Counted from the first letter of the stretch, positions 1 to 8,221 are shown. The stretch is DNA of 64,000 bases from Lysobacter sp. KIS68-7 (GCF_021284745.1 NZ_CP089925.1:2665001-2729000), one strand, 5' to 3'. Made by a program: numbers and translations. Notes: generated by a model from the sequence alone, not told the origin.

Positions 1-1
1 G

Positions 2-193
2 ACGTTGCGTCGCGTCCTTCCTGCGTGGAGCGGGCCCGAGTTCGAGCTCAATGCCGTGTTCCCCCGCGGGCGCGTGCAGTCCCCCAAAGTCCGTGCTTTC
101 GTGGATTTCTTGGTCGAACGCTTGGTTCTCGACGCTCGAGGGGAGGCATTCGATTCGACGATGCCCGTTCGGAAGCGCCGGACTAAGCGGTGA
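2..193 (+). CDS. LysR-type transcriptional regulator, C-terminal fragment
   Basis: Only the last 63 codons lie inside the window; the gene begins upstream of base 1. The ending (RRVLPAWSGP, NAVFPRGR, SPKVRAFVDFLVERL) matches the last strand and helix of the effector-binding domain of LysR regulators, where a 'P.VRAFVDFL' helix closes the second subdomain. The DNA-binding half is not visible, so target and effector cannot be named. A palindromic repeat follows the stop by 26 nt. The family call is firm for so short a piece; the specific role is unknown. Confidence 0.75.
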   Translation, partial: TLRRVLPAWSGPEFELNAVFPRGRVQSPKVRAFVDFLVERLVLDARGEAFDSTMPVRKRRTKR

Positions 194-219
194 TGCCCAT
201 CGTGCTGGCATGCTTCCAG

Positions 220-245
220 TGACCGCTTCCGACCCAAAGCGGACA
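220..245 (+). repeat. Dispersed 26-bp palindrome, copy A (degenerate)
   Basis: Most diverged of seven related palindromes. Outer arms TGACCGCTT and AAAGCGGACA still pair; the loop is CCGACC rather than the usual TGGCCG. It lies 26 nt after the LysR stop, on the same strand. Confidence 0.7.
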
Positions 246-268
246 TTCCATCCCCGCTGAACCGAATG

Positions 269-535
269 TCACACGCGCGTTATGCCCGGATGCTTCATGC
301 GCTCAAGCTTCCACGCCTGGTACATGGGAACGCGCGACTGCTCCCACGGCGGATATCCCTTCATTTCCCGCCACAAGCTTTGCAGAATCGACTCCAGTTG
401 TCCCCACGGCATTGTCGATAAAGCAGCAGCACTTTTTCCCATTGCCGTGGCGTAATCCCAGTCCTTGCTGGAGAAATCCGCACCATGGTTTGGATCAAAC
501 CACGGGGGATCAACAATCTCGGTTTCGTCGCTCAT
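269..535 (-). CDS. Hypothetical protein, 88 aa
   Basis: I do not recognise a family. The protein is soluble and rich in Trp, Met and acidic residues (IVDPPWFDP, SKDWDYA, MPWGQLESILQSLWREM, YPPWEQSRVPMYQAW), without signal peptide or membrane helix. A good ribosome-binding site (GGAG five bases before the ATG) supports a real gene. It is convergent with the LysR fragment and no neighbour hints at a role. The WREMK..PPWEQ segment might suit a protein-protein contact, but that is a guess. Confidence 0.6.
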   Translation of the reverse strand: MSDETEIVDPPWFDPNHGADFSSKDWDYATAMGKSAAALSTMPWGQLESILQSLWREMKGYPPWEQSRVPMYQAWKLERMKHPGITRV

Positions 536-741
536 GTCTGCTCCGCAATAACTTGGGCCAGAGTGGTAGCCACGGTGGAGTGTCCGGCACCGGGAGGTCC
601 CGCGGCGTGATCATCGGCGTCGATCGGCGATGTTTCGGCGCGGTTGCGCGCTATGCGCGGTGTGACAGCGAAACCTGACTCATTCATGCGCTCGTAGATT
701 TGATCATCGCCCGCTCATCGAGTGGGTACGAACATTGTGTC

Positions 742-1050
742 GTGAACGAGCTTGATACAGGTTTGGTCGATGTGCATTTCGTGGGCGGCCCACTCCATGG
801 AAAGCATGCCCGCCTTGACAGCCCTCCCTTCAAGATGACGGTCGAGCCCTATCCTGGCCAGCGAATCGAATACTGCCGACGCATGGTGGAGACGGTTAGG
901 GAAGGCACGACTCCAATCGCAACCTACGCGCCTACAGGGATAAGCGACACGGAGTTCACCACGCTGGTGGTGGATGCAGCCAAGCCGCAACCGTCATGTG
1001 CGTGGCAATACAGACGAGTTCGCAGACTTGCACTTCGTGGGAGTCAGTAG
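742..1050 (+). CDS. Small conserved protein, paralogue 1 of a pair
   Basis: A 102-residue protein of unknown function. Its core (VDVHFVGGPLHG, PPFKMTVE, IEYCRRMVET, ATYAPTGIS) is almost identical to that of the protein encoded at 2102-2362, so the two are recent paralogues. A TTG at 700 opens the frame earlier, but the GTG at 742 gives an N-terminus of the same length as the paralogue and is preferred. Compared with its paralogue it has about 20 extra C-terminal residues (AWQYRRVRRLALRG). Predicted cytosolic. The PP-loop ATPase on the opposite strand sits between the two copies. Confidence 0.65.
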   Translation: MNELDTGLVDVHFVGGPLHGKHARLDSPPFKMTVEPYPGQRIEYCRRMVETVREGTTPIATYAPTGISDTEFTTLVVDAAKPQPSCAWQYRRVRRLALRGSQ

Positions 1051-1082
1051 CGAGTAGAGCTCCAATTTAAGGACTTGGCTGA

Positions 1083-1108
1083 CGTCCGCTTCTGGCCGAA
1101 AGCTGACA
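1083..1108 (+). repeat. Dispersed 26-bp palindrome, copy B
   Basis: Arms CGTCCGCTTC and AAAGCTGACA around the loop TGGCCG, 32 nt after the stop of the preceding plus-strand gene. One arm base differs from the consensus, weakening the stem. Confidence 0.8.
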
Positions 1109-1118
1109 TCCAATATGG

Positions 1119-1913
1119 TCAAGTCAACTTAGCCTCAGCCCTAGCGCGGCGTTTGAGCAAGTGGCTCCGCGCAAACCGGCGAAGCGGCAACAATGTGCGG
1201 CGGTAAACTGCGGACATTGCGCGGCGGCGCTCAGAGACGCGCCAACCGAAGCCCTGCTCGATTGCGTACAGGCACGGGTTGCAGATGCCGCAGGGATTCC
1301 CATCGCGCGTCGGGCGATGGCAGAACCAGGTAAGGCCCAGAATGTCGAGCCAGCCATGGCGGCGCGCCACGTCGGCTGTGTCTTCCTTCGTCATGTCGAA
1401 CAACGGCATGGAGAAGGCGCCAAAGAGTGCAAGCGCATCGGCGTCCTCGTATTCGGGCGGGACCCGGAACGTTTCCAGGCCGTGCGCATCGGTCACCCGG
1501 ATCGCGCGGCCGTGCAGCACGCCATGCGGGCCGTGAAAGGTGCGTTCCACTGAAAGCTCGACACCATCGAGTCCGCGTTGCTTGCAATAGCGCGCGAGCC
1601 AGTCGTATTGGTCCCCGAGATGGTGGACCACGGCGAGCCGCCGAAATGCGCGCGTCAATCCGGGATCGGGAGCGATATCCCCGAGCGGCACTTCATTCAC
1701 GGGCAGCAACAGTTCGCGTGTGTGCGGATGCTGTTCGAAGAGCGCCTCGCGGATCCGCGCCATCGCCTGGCGCTCCGCGCCGGCCGAGCCGCGCGTGGGG
1801 TCCACGACATACGTCGGCGCCACAGGCAGGCGGTGTTCGAGCAGTAGGAATAAGAGGCGAAAAGTGGAATCCCACCCGCTGGTCCAGAAAACACTTACCG
1901 GCGCCTTGTCCAT
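1119..1913 (-). CDS. QueC-like PP-loop ATPase (adenine nucleotide alpha-hydrolase fold)
   Basis: 264 residues from the ATG at 1913, which has GGAGGG just upstream; an earlier in-frame ATG at 1961 lacks this. Near the N-terminus, FWTSGWDSTFRLL is a PP-loop (SGxDS) that binds ATP pyrophosphate. Near the C-terminus, CHRPTRDGNPCGICNPC is a Cys cluster like the zinc site of 7-cyano-7-deazaguanine synthase (QueC). The combination points to an ATP-dependent adenylation/amidation enzyme of the QueC superfamily, but the loop differs from canonical QueC (SGGLDS) and there are no queD/E/F genes nearby. The substrate is unknown; related stand-alone proteins exist outside queuosine pathways. It is flanked by two paralogous small genes. 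Confidence 0.7.
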   Translation of the reverse strand: MDKAPVSVFWTSGWDSTFRLLFLLLEHRLPVAPTYVVDPTRGSAGAERQAMARIREALFEQHPHTRELLLPVNEVPLGDIAPDPGLTRAFRRLAVVHHLGDQYDWLARYCKQRGLDGVELSVERTFHGPHGVLHGRAIRVTDAHGLETFRVPPEYEDADALALFGAFSMPLFDMTKEDTADVARRHGWLDILGLTWFCHRPTRDGNPCGICNPCLYAIEQGFGWRVSERRRAMSAVYRRTLLPLRRFARSHLLKRRARAEAKLT

Positions 1914-2101
1914 GTGCCCTCCGGGCAACGCGCTGTGCGCCCGTTTGGTTCGTGACGCCAAGGGCGCCGCAAGGCGGCCATCGACGGATGCAAAGCATCG
2001 CCTCTCAAGGTGAAGCCGACGTTGGTGGCGGACGAGGAATCATTCATCAACCTGATCCTTCAGTCATTGGAAGATCACAATGATGAGGTGAGCATTACCC
2101 T

Positions 2102-2362
2102 ATGGACGCAGATACCCAGCGCGCCTTGGTCGATGTTCGCTTCGTCGGCGGGCCCCTGCACGGGACGCGAGCTTTCTTGGATCGCCCGCCCTTCAAGATG
2201 CTGATTGAATCGGACACTGGGGCGCGCGTGGAGTATTGCCGCCGAATGGTTGAGACGATTCGAGCTGACGAACCCCAAGTAGCAACTTACGCCCCGACTG
2301 GTCTAACCGAGGCCGAGTTCTCGCGATTGTTCCTATGCGGCACGACATCAAAGCCGACTTGA
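2102..2362 (+). CDS. Small conserved protein, paralogue 2 of a pair
   Basis: 86 residues, unknown function. Shares VDVRFVGGPLHG, PPFKM, VEYCRRMVETI and ATYAPTG with the product of 742-1050, with substitutions mostly between conserved positions (V/I, E/D, S/T). GAGGTGA about ten bases upstream supports the ATG. No signal peptide, membrane segment or obvious metal site. The GGPLHG motif near the N-terminus and the CRRM helix are the most conserved elements and would be the places to look for function. Confidence 0.65.
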   Translation: MDADTQRALVDVRFVGGPLHGTRAFLDRPPFKMLIESDTGARVEYCRRMVETIRADEPQVATYAPTGLTEAEFSRLFLCGTTSKPT

Positions 2363-2387
2363 GGGCTGCATCCTAGGAAGTGCCGAC

Positions 2388-2413
2388 TGTCCGCTTTTGG
2401 CCGAAAGCGGACA
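2388..2413 (+). repeat. Dispersed 26-bp palindrome, copy C (consensus)
   Basis: Exact consensus: TGTCCGCTTT, loop TGGCCG, AAAGCGGACA, giving a perfect 10-bp stem. Begins 25 nt after the preceding plus-strand stop. Confidence 0.9.
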
Positions 2414-2592
2414 CCGACCGACGTTGCGGAGAGAGCGAATGGCGATGCTTGCGCCCGGCACAGGGCGTAACGGCCTGCTAGCCATGGTCACGTGGAGAGT
2501 ATTGGGACCGAGATCCATCCCTCGGCCCAGTCCTTGACCAGCCCCCAACCGGAAGCGTAAATCCGAGTCCGGACTTTTCGAGGAGAGTGGCG

Positions 2593-3267
2593 ATGGTCAA
2601 GCTCCGCATGCTCTTGGCCGTTGGAGTCGCGGCGTCCATCTTGGGAGCTGGGGCAATAGCGTTAGCCCATTCGGCATCGCCATCGCCAGACAGCAGCCGA
2701 TTTGTCCATTGCGCAGTTCAGCCGGGACAAATCGATATCGAATTGGGGGCGACGCAGCGCACGGCTTTTGTTGCCGTGGTGACACCCTCGCAAAAGCTTC
2801 TGCACTTGGTCAACCCTGTGTTGCACGTCAACCAATTGGGCGACCGTTACAAAGGACAAAAGTTCGATCTGAGCATCGCTACGCAAGTGGGGACTATGTC
2901 GGATGGAACGCAACGTCGGGTCTTCAGCGAGCCCGGGGAGTACTCGATCGTTTTCCGAGATGCGAACACGACCGCGGGCGAAGACCTCCGTACCTTTTCA
3001 TGCGAGGTCACTCTGCCTGCTGGCGCTGTGGCTGTGCCCTCGGCCGACGCGAATGCGGTGGCCCTTGATGCACAAGGGAAGATTGCGCGCTTTCCCGCGG
3101 GTTGCAATTACGTGGGTGGCGGATGTGCAGGCAAGCCTTGCTGTCATTCCGCCTCGAACGGCGGACCGTGCTATTGCAGTACGTGCTGCATCACCCGTAC
3201 CGGAATCGCTGGATCCTGCGCACGCGCTCCCAACAAGAATGGTCTAGCCCGCGGCACCGGCTCTTGA
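2593..3267 (+). CDS. Secreted protein with Cys-rich C-terminus
   Basis: 224 residues from the ATG at 2593, which has AGGAG seven bases upstream. The N-terminus (MVKLRM followed by LLAVGVAASILGAGAIALA) is a Sec signal peptide, so the protein is exported. The middle part is beta-rich and unrecognised. The last 60 residues carry nine cysteines in a short span, including two CC pairs (KPCCHS, STCCIT), amid Gly, Ser and Asn, which suggests a small disulphide-knotted domain in the periplasm or outside. Palindromes lie on both sides. No family assignment is offered; the call rests on codon pattern, RBS and signal peptide. Confidence 0.7.
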   Translation: MVKLRMLLAVGVAASILGAGAIALAHSASPSPDSSRFVHCAVQPGQIDIELGATQRTAFVAVVTPSQKLLHLVNPVLHVNQLGDRYKGQKFDLSIATQVGTMSDGTQRRVFSEPGEYSIVFRDANTTAGEDLRTFSCEVTLPAGAVAVPSADANAVALDAQGKIARFPAGCNYVGGGCAGKPCCHSASNGGPCYCSTCCITRTGIAGSCARAPNKNGLARGTGS

Positions 3268-3353
3268 CTGCTTCGGGCATCAAGCCACTGCAACCTAGCA
3301 ATTCATTTCAAACCGTGGCCGCAGCGCGGCTTGATTCGTGTTGTCTCGTTGAG

Positions 3354-3379
3354 TGTCCGCTCCTGGCCGATAGCGGACA
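3354..3379 (+). repeat. Dispersed 26-bp palindrome, copy D
   Basis: TGTCCGCTCC and TAGCGGACA arms around TGGCCGA; two substitutions near the loop. Lies 86 nt after the stop of the Cys-rich protein gene. Confidence 0.85.
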
Positions 3380-3427
3380 TCTCGAAATTGATACTCTGAC
3401 CCTGTTGTCAGGGACTAGGAGAACTCA

Positions 3428-3847
3428 ATGCGCTGGCTGTGGATCGTCGTTGCGGTTGGCGTGCTGGCGATGTTTGGCGACTTCACGTATCGGACATTCC
3501 TCCGTCCCATCGATCCGCCGACCGAGGGCATGCGCGCCCTGGCATCGCATTTCCACAGCGAAGGGATTGGTGGTCGCCTGTACCCGGTTCGCCACGGTTT
3601 TCGTCACTCGCGCGTTATCGCGGCCGGGGCGTTCGAAGTCGAAAACTTTCCGTTACCCATCGGGTTGATCGAGTGCGCGACGGATGCGGAGGCTTCGCGC
3701 CTCTCCGCACGTCGCCCTGATCTGCCGGAGAGCCTGCAACCCGTCCGAAATGGTCGATTGGTAATGGACTTTCCGGGATGGGGCGATGACGGGGGCGGCA
3801 TGGCAGGGCGGCTTGCGCGCGCCTTCACTTCGTACCGGCGAATGTAA
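3428..3847 (+). CDS. Membrane-anchored hypothetical protein, 139 aa
   Basis: Starts with MRWLWIVVAVGVLAMFGDF, one hydrophobic N-terminal helix that is either an anchor or an uncleaved signal, then a 115-residue soluble part with no recognised domain (FRPIDPPTEGMRAL, HFHSEGIGGRLYPVRHG, FEVENFPLPIGLIECATD). AGGAG lies six bases before the ATG. The soluble part is probably periplasmic by the charge rule at the helix ends. A consensus palindrome starts nine bases after the stop and would form a hairpin in its mRNA. Confidence 0.6.
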   Translation: MRWLWIVVAVGVLAMFGDFTYRTFLRPIDPPTEGMRALASHFHSEGIGGRLYPVRHGFRHSRVIAAGAFEVENFPLPIGLIECATDAEASRLSARRPDLPESLQPVRNGRLVMDFPGWGDDGGGMAGRLARAFTSYRRM

Positions 3848-3856
3848 AAAGGCGAA

Positions 3857-3882
3857 TGTCCGCTTTTGGCCGAAAGCGGACA
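3857..3882 (+). repeat. Dispersed 26-bp palindrome, copy E (consensus)
   Basis: Exact consensus (TGTCCGCTTT / TGGCCG / AAAGCGGACA), nine bases after the preceding stop. There is no T-run after the right arm, so it does not look like a standard intrinsic terminator. Confidence 0.9.
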
Positions 3883-3968
3883 CTGGTTCACGCGCTTGCT
3901 GGCGATGCGGCGCCGCGTGACTGATTTCGAGCGATCGCCTGCGCGCGCACAAACATGAAGGTCCATGA

Positions 3969-5576
3969 TCACGCCGCAGCGAGCGCGACGTGCGCCTCGT
4001 AGGCCGCCACCAGGTCCGCCAGCAACGCTTTCACGGGTGCCATACCCGACGCGTAGCGACGCCAGCCGCCGACATTGCGCGTGTGGATGGGCTGGCGCAC
4101 CTGCAGCGTACTGGCGGTCGTGGTGACCTTCTTGTTCGCAAGGATGTCGGTGACGCCTTCGATTTCCGACAGGCCGAGATACGCCTGCACGCGACGCGCT
4201 TCCACGTCGGGTTTCGCGACTAGGTCTTCGTAGCGCACGTCGAGGATGCGGCCCGGCGCGATCGCATGCCAATGCCGCATCAGGCGCGAATAGTTGCGGT
4301 AGTGCGTGGCCAGTTCGGCCAACTGGTAGCTGTACGGGTAGTACTTGTGCGCGAACAGTTCCTTGAGGTTCGAGAAGCAGCTGTCGAGCGGATGGCGCCG
4401 CAGGTGGATGATCTTCGCGTGCGGCATCGCCTTGAGGATCGGGCCGCACCACTGGAAATTCATCGGGTGCTTGTCGACGTACATGCCGTTGCGCTCGGCA
4501 GCCCATTGGGTCTTGAGCAGGTAACGATTTCCGACGACATTGGCATCCATGCGCGCGATGAAGTCGCCGATGCCCGGGTCCAGCGTCAGCGACAGCCGCT
4601 GGTTGTTGGCCCACTGCATCTGCTGGCGGAAATCGTTGAGTTCGCCGCAGGTCTTGATCTGCGGATGGTTGCCTAGGATGCGCTCCAGCAGCGTGGTGCC
4701 CGTGCGCGGCATGCCGACCACGAAGATCGGCGTTGAATCCCGCGGCACGTCCCCGCACAGATCGAAGAAACAGTCTGACGTCGCCTCGATGAGCGCGTCG
4801 TACGCAGCGGTTTCCAGCGAGGCGTCGTGTTCGGTGACGCTGCGACGCACCCGTGCACCGTCCATGAGCGCGTTCCAGGCCTCGTCCGTCTCACCGAGCG
4901 TGTCGAACTCCTTGAACAGGCCGTAGTGCAAGTATGTGATGTCGTCCACATCGACATGGGGGTCCTGCAAAGCCTCACGCATGCGGGCGATGCGCGCAGG
5001 CGCACCGTCCTTGCGGCCGTACTGTGCGCACGACCAGTGCGCATGTCCGTACGCAGGCGCCTTCGCCACGCTTTCTTCGCAGGCGGCGATCGATTCGTCG
5101 ATGGGGCCGAGGAAGCTCAGCACGATGCCTTCCATGTGCGCAATGAACGCGCCGTCCCGGCCCGCCGCGCGCGCCGCGCGGATGCAGCGCAGGGCGTTTA
5201 CCTGGTCTTCCAGCACGCTGTAGAGGCGGCCCAGGTCGAGCAGGCTGTCGGCGTTGGCCGGATGGTCGGTGTCGATGTACCCCAGCACCGAGTGGGCCAG
5301 TTGCTGCTCGTTGACCTCCAGCAGCGTCATGGCGACGACGAGGATGTCCGCCGCGGTCTCGCCTGCGCAGTATCGGCTCGCCTGGTACGCGTTGAACGTC
5401 GCTTCGCGCACCAGCCCCACGGCGTGGCAGATGCGCGAGAGCATCGTGTAGGCGAGCGGCCGTTCCGGCGCCTGCTTGATCAACTGGATGCACAGAGATT
5501 CCGCTTCCGGCAGTTCCTCGCGCTCGAAGTGGGCGACGGCCTGCAGCCAGAGAGCCTGGAGATCGGGGTGTGACAT
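3969..5576 (-). CDS. TPR repeat-containing sulfotransferase
   Basis: 535 residues from the ATG at 5576. The first 230 residues are helical repeats of TPR type (EREELPEAESLCIQL, ALRCIRAARAAGRD). The C-terminal half is a PAPS-dependent sulfotransferase: VGMPRTGTTLLERIL is the 5'-phosphosulfate loop, LRRHPLDSCFSNLKELF carries the 3'-phosphate-binding Arg and Ser, and YEDLVAKP follows as in the family. It should transfer sulfate from PAPS to a carbohydrate, peptide or small molecule; the acceptor cannot be read. No signal peptide. An in-frame upstream ATG at 5630 gives a Pro/Arg-rich extension and is less likely. Divergent from the M4 protease gene. Confidence 0.85.
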   Translation of the reverse strand: MSHPDLQALWLQAVAHFEREELPEAESLCIQLIKQAPERPLAYTMLSRICHAVGLVREATFNAYQASRYCAGETAADILVVAMTLLEVNEQQLAHSVLGYIDTDHPANADSLLDLGRLYSVLEDQVNALRCIRAARAAGRDGAFIAHMEGIVLSFLGPIDESIAACEESVAKAPAYGHAHWSCAQYGRKDGAPARIARMREALQDPHVDVDDITYLHYGLFKEFDTLGETDEAWNALMDGARVRRSVTEHDASLETAAYDALIEATSDCFFDLCGDVPRDSTPIFVVGMPRTGTTLLERILGNHPQIKTCGELNDFRQQMQWANNQRLSLTLDPGIGDFIARMDANVVGNRYLLKTQWAAERNGMYVDKHPMNFQWCGPILKAMPHAKIIHLRRHPLDSCFSNLKELFAHKYYPYSYQLAELATHYRNYSRLMRHWHAIAPGRILDVRYEDLVAKPDVEARRVQAYLGLSEIEGVTDILANKKVTTTASTLQVRQPIHTRNVGGWRRYASGMAPVKALLADLVAAYEAHVALAAA

Positions 5577-5745
5577 GGAAGGGTTCCGGTGCGGGGGATC
5601 GCGCGCGTGCGCGGAAAGGCAGTGGATCACCCGCGCCGGCGCGGCTCACCCCCCGCGTTGGGGGGTGCGGACGGACCCGCATGCGCCCGAGGCTTCCGAG
5701 GTCGCGCAACGTCCGCGCGTTCGAATCCATTTGGGGGAAAAACAA

Positions 5746-7443
5746 ATGTCGTCGCTTGCCAAGGCCCTGTCCGTGGCCATTCTCATGGGGACCGCCGGCC
5801 AGGCCGCGGCGGTGGATAACGGGGGTCCGATCGATCGCGCCCTGTCGGCCATTCGCGCCAATCCGGTCGCCACGCGCTGGTCGACCTACGACGGCTTCGC
5901 CACGCGCGGCGTGACGATTGACCGCAACGGCACCGAGCACGTGCGCTTCGCGCGCAGTTACAAGGGCCTGCCGGTGATCGGCGGCGACCTGGTGGTGCAT
6001 TCGCGCGCCGGTACGTTCAAGAGCGCGAGCCTGATGCAGGCCGCGCCGCTCAACCTGGCGACCACGCCGACGATCACCGCCGACAAGGCGATCACCAACG
6101 CCGGCGCGCAGTTCGGCACGTCCTTCGACAGCGTGCCCTCCGCGCGCCTGGTCGTGTTCGCTCGCAAGACGCCGACCCTGGCCTACGACGTGCTCTACAC
6201 GGGCTCGGCGAAGGACGGCACGCCCATCCGCATGCACTACTACGTCAATGCCACCAGCGGCGCCATCATCACGAAGGAAGACGCGGTGCAGACCGGCACG
6301 CCGCCGGGCACCGGCTACGGGACCGGCAATCCGCCGGCTGATCCGGTCCTCACGCCCGCCATCGGCACCGGCCGCTCGCTCTACGCCGGCGTCGTGCCGA
6401 TCGACACGGCGTGGAACGCCACGCGTCGCTACTACGAGATGAAGGATCCGACCCGCGGCAACACCAACATCACCGACATGGGCAACGGGTTCCGCGGCGG
6501 CGGTGGCCTGCTTGGCCTCGGCACGCTGATGGTGGACGGCGACAACAAGTGGGGCAGCGGCGCCAACACCGACCGCGCGAGCGCGGCCGTCGACGCGGCC
6601 TACGGTTTCGCCAAGACCTGGGACTTCTACAAGAACGAGTTCGGTCGCCTCGGCATTGCCGGTGACGGCAAGGGTGCCACGGGTGCCGTGCACTACCTGA
6701 CCAGCTACAACAACGCGTTCTGGAGCAACGACTGCTTCTGCATGGCCTTCGGCGACGGCGACGGCAAGAAGACGCGCGCATTCGTGGCCATCGACGTCAT
6801 GGGCCACGAGATGACCCACGGCGTGACGGCTGCGACGGCGGGCTTAATCTACCAGGGCGAGTCCGGCGGCCTCAACGAAGCCACGTCCGACATCCTGGGC
6901 ACGATGGTCGAACACTTCGCCAACAACCCGTCGCAGCCGCCGAACTACCTGATCGGCGAAGCGCTCTTCCTGCCGGTCGCGGGCAACCCGCCGGCACTGC
7001 GTTACATGTTCAAGCCGAGCATCGATACGATCTCCGACGACTGCTTCCCGGATGGTTCGGATCCGACGTACCTCGAGTTCTTCACGGGCACCGGCACGTA
7101 TGCGGGCGGTGGCAAGGATCCTCATTACACCTCGGGCGTGGCCAACCACTTCTTCTACCTGCTCGCCGAAGGTGCGGTGGTGCCGACCGGATTCGGTGCC
7201 GGCTCGCAGTGGAACCTGACGCCGAACGACCTGGTCTGCAACGGCAACGTCTCGCTCGCCGGCGTCGGCCGCGAAGCCGCCACGCAGATCTGGTATCGCG
7301 CGCTGACGGTGTACATGACCTCTGCCACCACCTACGCCAATGCGCGCGCCGCCACGATGAGTGCGGCGGCCGATCTGTACGGCGTCGGTTCGGCGCAGCA
7401 GAACGCGGTGGCCGCGACGTGGGATGCGGTGCGCGTCCACTGA
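5746..7443 (+). CDS. Thermolysin-type (M4) zinc metalloprotease, secreted
   Basis: 565 residues. The ATG at 5746 has a purine-rich GGGGGAAAAA upstream and opens a signal peptide ending AGQAAA. An FTP-type propeptide follows, to about residue 200. The catalytic domain has HEMTH at 354-358 and the third zinc ligand in NEATSD at residue 378, exactly 20 residues after the second His as in thermolysin. The later SGVANHFFYLL segment holds the equivalent of thermolysin's active-site His231. No C-terminal PPC or P-domain is present. Secreted as a zymogen, it would degrade extracellular protein, in keeping with a predatory or proteolytic lifestyle. A strong terminator follows the stop. Confidence 0.93.
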   Translation: MSSLAKALSVAILMGTAGQAAAVDNGGPIDRALSAIRANPVATRWSTYDGFATRGVTIDRNGTEHVRFARSYKGLPVIGGDLVVHSRAGTFKSASLMQAAPLNLATTPTITADKAITNAGAQFGTSFDSVPSARLVVFARKTPTLAYDVLYTGSAKDGTPIRMHYYVNATSGAIITKEDAVQTGTPPGTGYGTGNPPADPVLTPAIGTGRSLYAGVVPIDTAWNATRRYYEMKDPTRGNTNITDMGNGFRGGGGLLGLGTLMVDGDNKWGSGANTDRASAAVDAAYGFAKTWDFYKNEFGRLGIAGDGKGATGAVHYLTSYNNAFWSNDCFCMAFGDGDGKKTRAFVAIDVMGHEMTHGVTAATAGLIYQGESGGLNEATSDILGTMVEHFANNPSQPPNYLIGEALFLPVAGNPPALRYMFKPSIDTISDDCFPDGSDPTYLEFFTGTGTYAGGGKDPHYTSGVANHFFYLLAEGAVVPTGFGAGSQWNLTPNDLVCNGNVSLAGVGREAATQIWYRALTVYMTSATTYANARAATMSAAADLYGVGSAQQNAVAATWDAVRVH

Positions 7444-7471
7444 CGCAAAGCGCGGAACACGTGCGTCGAGG

Positions 7472-7500
7472 AACCCGCCGGCAACGGCGGGTTTCTTTTT
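7472..7500 (+). terminator. Rho-independent terminator of the M4 protease gene
   Basis: Nine-bp stem (AACCCGCCG / CGGCGGGTT) with loop GCAA, running into a T-rich tail. It starts about 30 nt after the stop codon. Confidence 0.9.
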
Positions 7501-7511
7501 GTCACCCGAAC

Positions 7512-7535
7512 AAAAAACCCGCCTCGAGGGCGGGT
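7512..7535 (-). terminator. Rho-independent terminator of the NTF2-like gene
   Basis: On the minus strand, ACCCGCC and GGCGGGT arms around a 5-nt loop are followed by a run of six T. With the preceding plus-strand terminator it forms a back-to-back pair that insulates the two convergent genes. Confidence 0.85.
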
Positions 7536-7560
7536 CTCTTGTCGCATCCGGCGGTGAGGC

Positions 7561-8046
7561 TCAGGCCGCGTTGCGGCTCGACCAGTGGATGCCGCTGATC
7601 TTCCAACCCGATGCGGTTTTCTTGAGCAGGATCGTTTCGATCACCACCATCGCGCGGAACTGGCCCGCACCTTCGCCGACCATGCGCTTTTCGCTCACCA
7701 CCCAGGCGAGTTGCGCTCCGACCTCCGAATCACGATGCAGGAGGTCGCGCGAACGAACGCTCTTCATCGCGACGGCGTCGCCCTTCGCGGCACCGTCGAT
7801 ATAGCCATCGCGCGTGCCCAGGACCGTGCCGTTGGCGATGACCACCGCCTCGGGCGTCATCGCCTGGCGCGCGGCTTCGAGTCGACCGTCGGAGAGCGCG
7901 GCCATGAAGGCGTCGACGGCGCGCGTGGCGTCGTTCTCGCTGGACTGCATCGCCGCTGCGGGCGCGACCGGCGTGGCCTGCGCGAACACAGGACCGGCGG
8001 CCAACGTGGAGACGAACAAGGAAGTGGCAAGAACGAGAGAACGCAC
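7561..8046 (-). CDS. Exported SnoaL/NTF2-like (DUF4440-type) protein
   Basis: A GTG at 8046 gives 161 residues beginning with a well-formed signal peptide (RSLVLATSLFVSTLAAG, cleavage after VFA). The mature part (AVDAFMAALSDGRLEAAR, VVIANGTVLGTRDGYI, LLKKTASGWKISGIHWSSR) fits the cone-shaped NTF2 fold of SnoaL/DUF4440 proteins, which use the cavity for small-molecule binding or catalysis. The start is uncertain: the frame is open to ATGs at 8100 and 8127. A stronger ribosome site further upstream serves an ATG in a different frame that encodes no plausible protein. Divergent from the adhesin gene. Confidence 0.7.
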   Translation of the reverse strand: MRSLVLATSLFVSTLAAGPVFAQATPVAPAAAMQSSENDATRAVDAFMAALSDGRLEAARQAMTPEAVVIANGTVLGTRDGYIDGAAKGDAVAMKSVRSRDLLHRDSEVGAQLAWVVSEKRMVGEGAGQFRAMVVIETILLKKTASGWKISGIHWSSRNAA

Positions 8047-8221
8047 GCGCGTGGACCATTTTGGAGGGGAGTGCCATTGGGGGCCCTCCTGCCTCGCCAT
8101 GCCCCCCCCGCCACGGGGGGGAGGCAATGAGGGCGGCGAGCGTCAATGTCGGCGGGTTGGTGCATTGACCCAACCCACGTTCGGCCATGCGCCGATCCAC
8201 TTCTCCAGGGGAAATCGTTTC

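Noticed and set aside
3857-3882. Palindrome as an ordinary Rho-independent terminator
   Set aside because: The stem is good but no T-run follows in any copy, unlike the clear terminators at 7472, 10985 and 52069.
8046-8090. Strong ribosome site and ATG in a different frame just upstream of the NTF2-like gene, suggesting a frameshift
   Set aside because: The alternative frame gives a basic, Arg-rich product without signal peptide, whereas the GTG frame gives a textbook signal peptide; no homologous continuity was lost.
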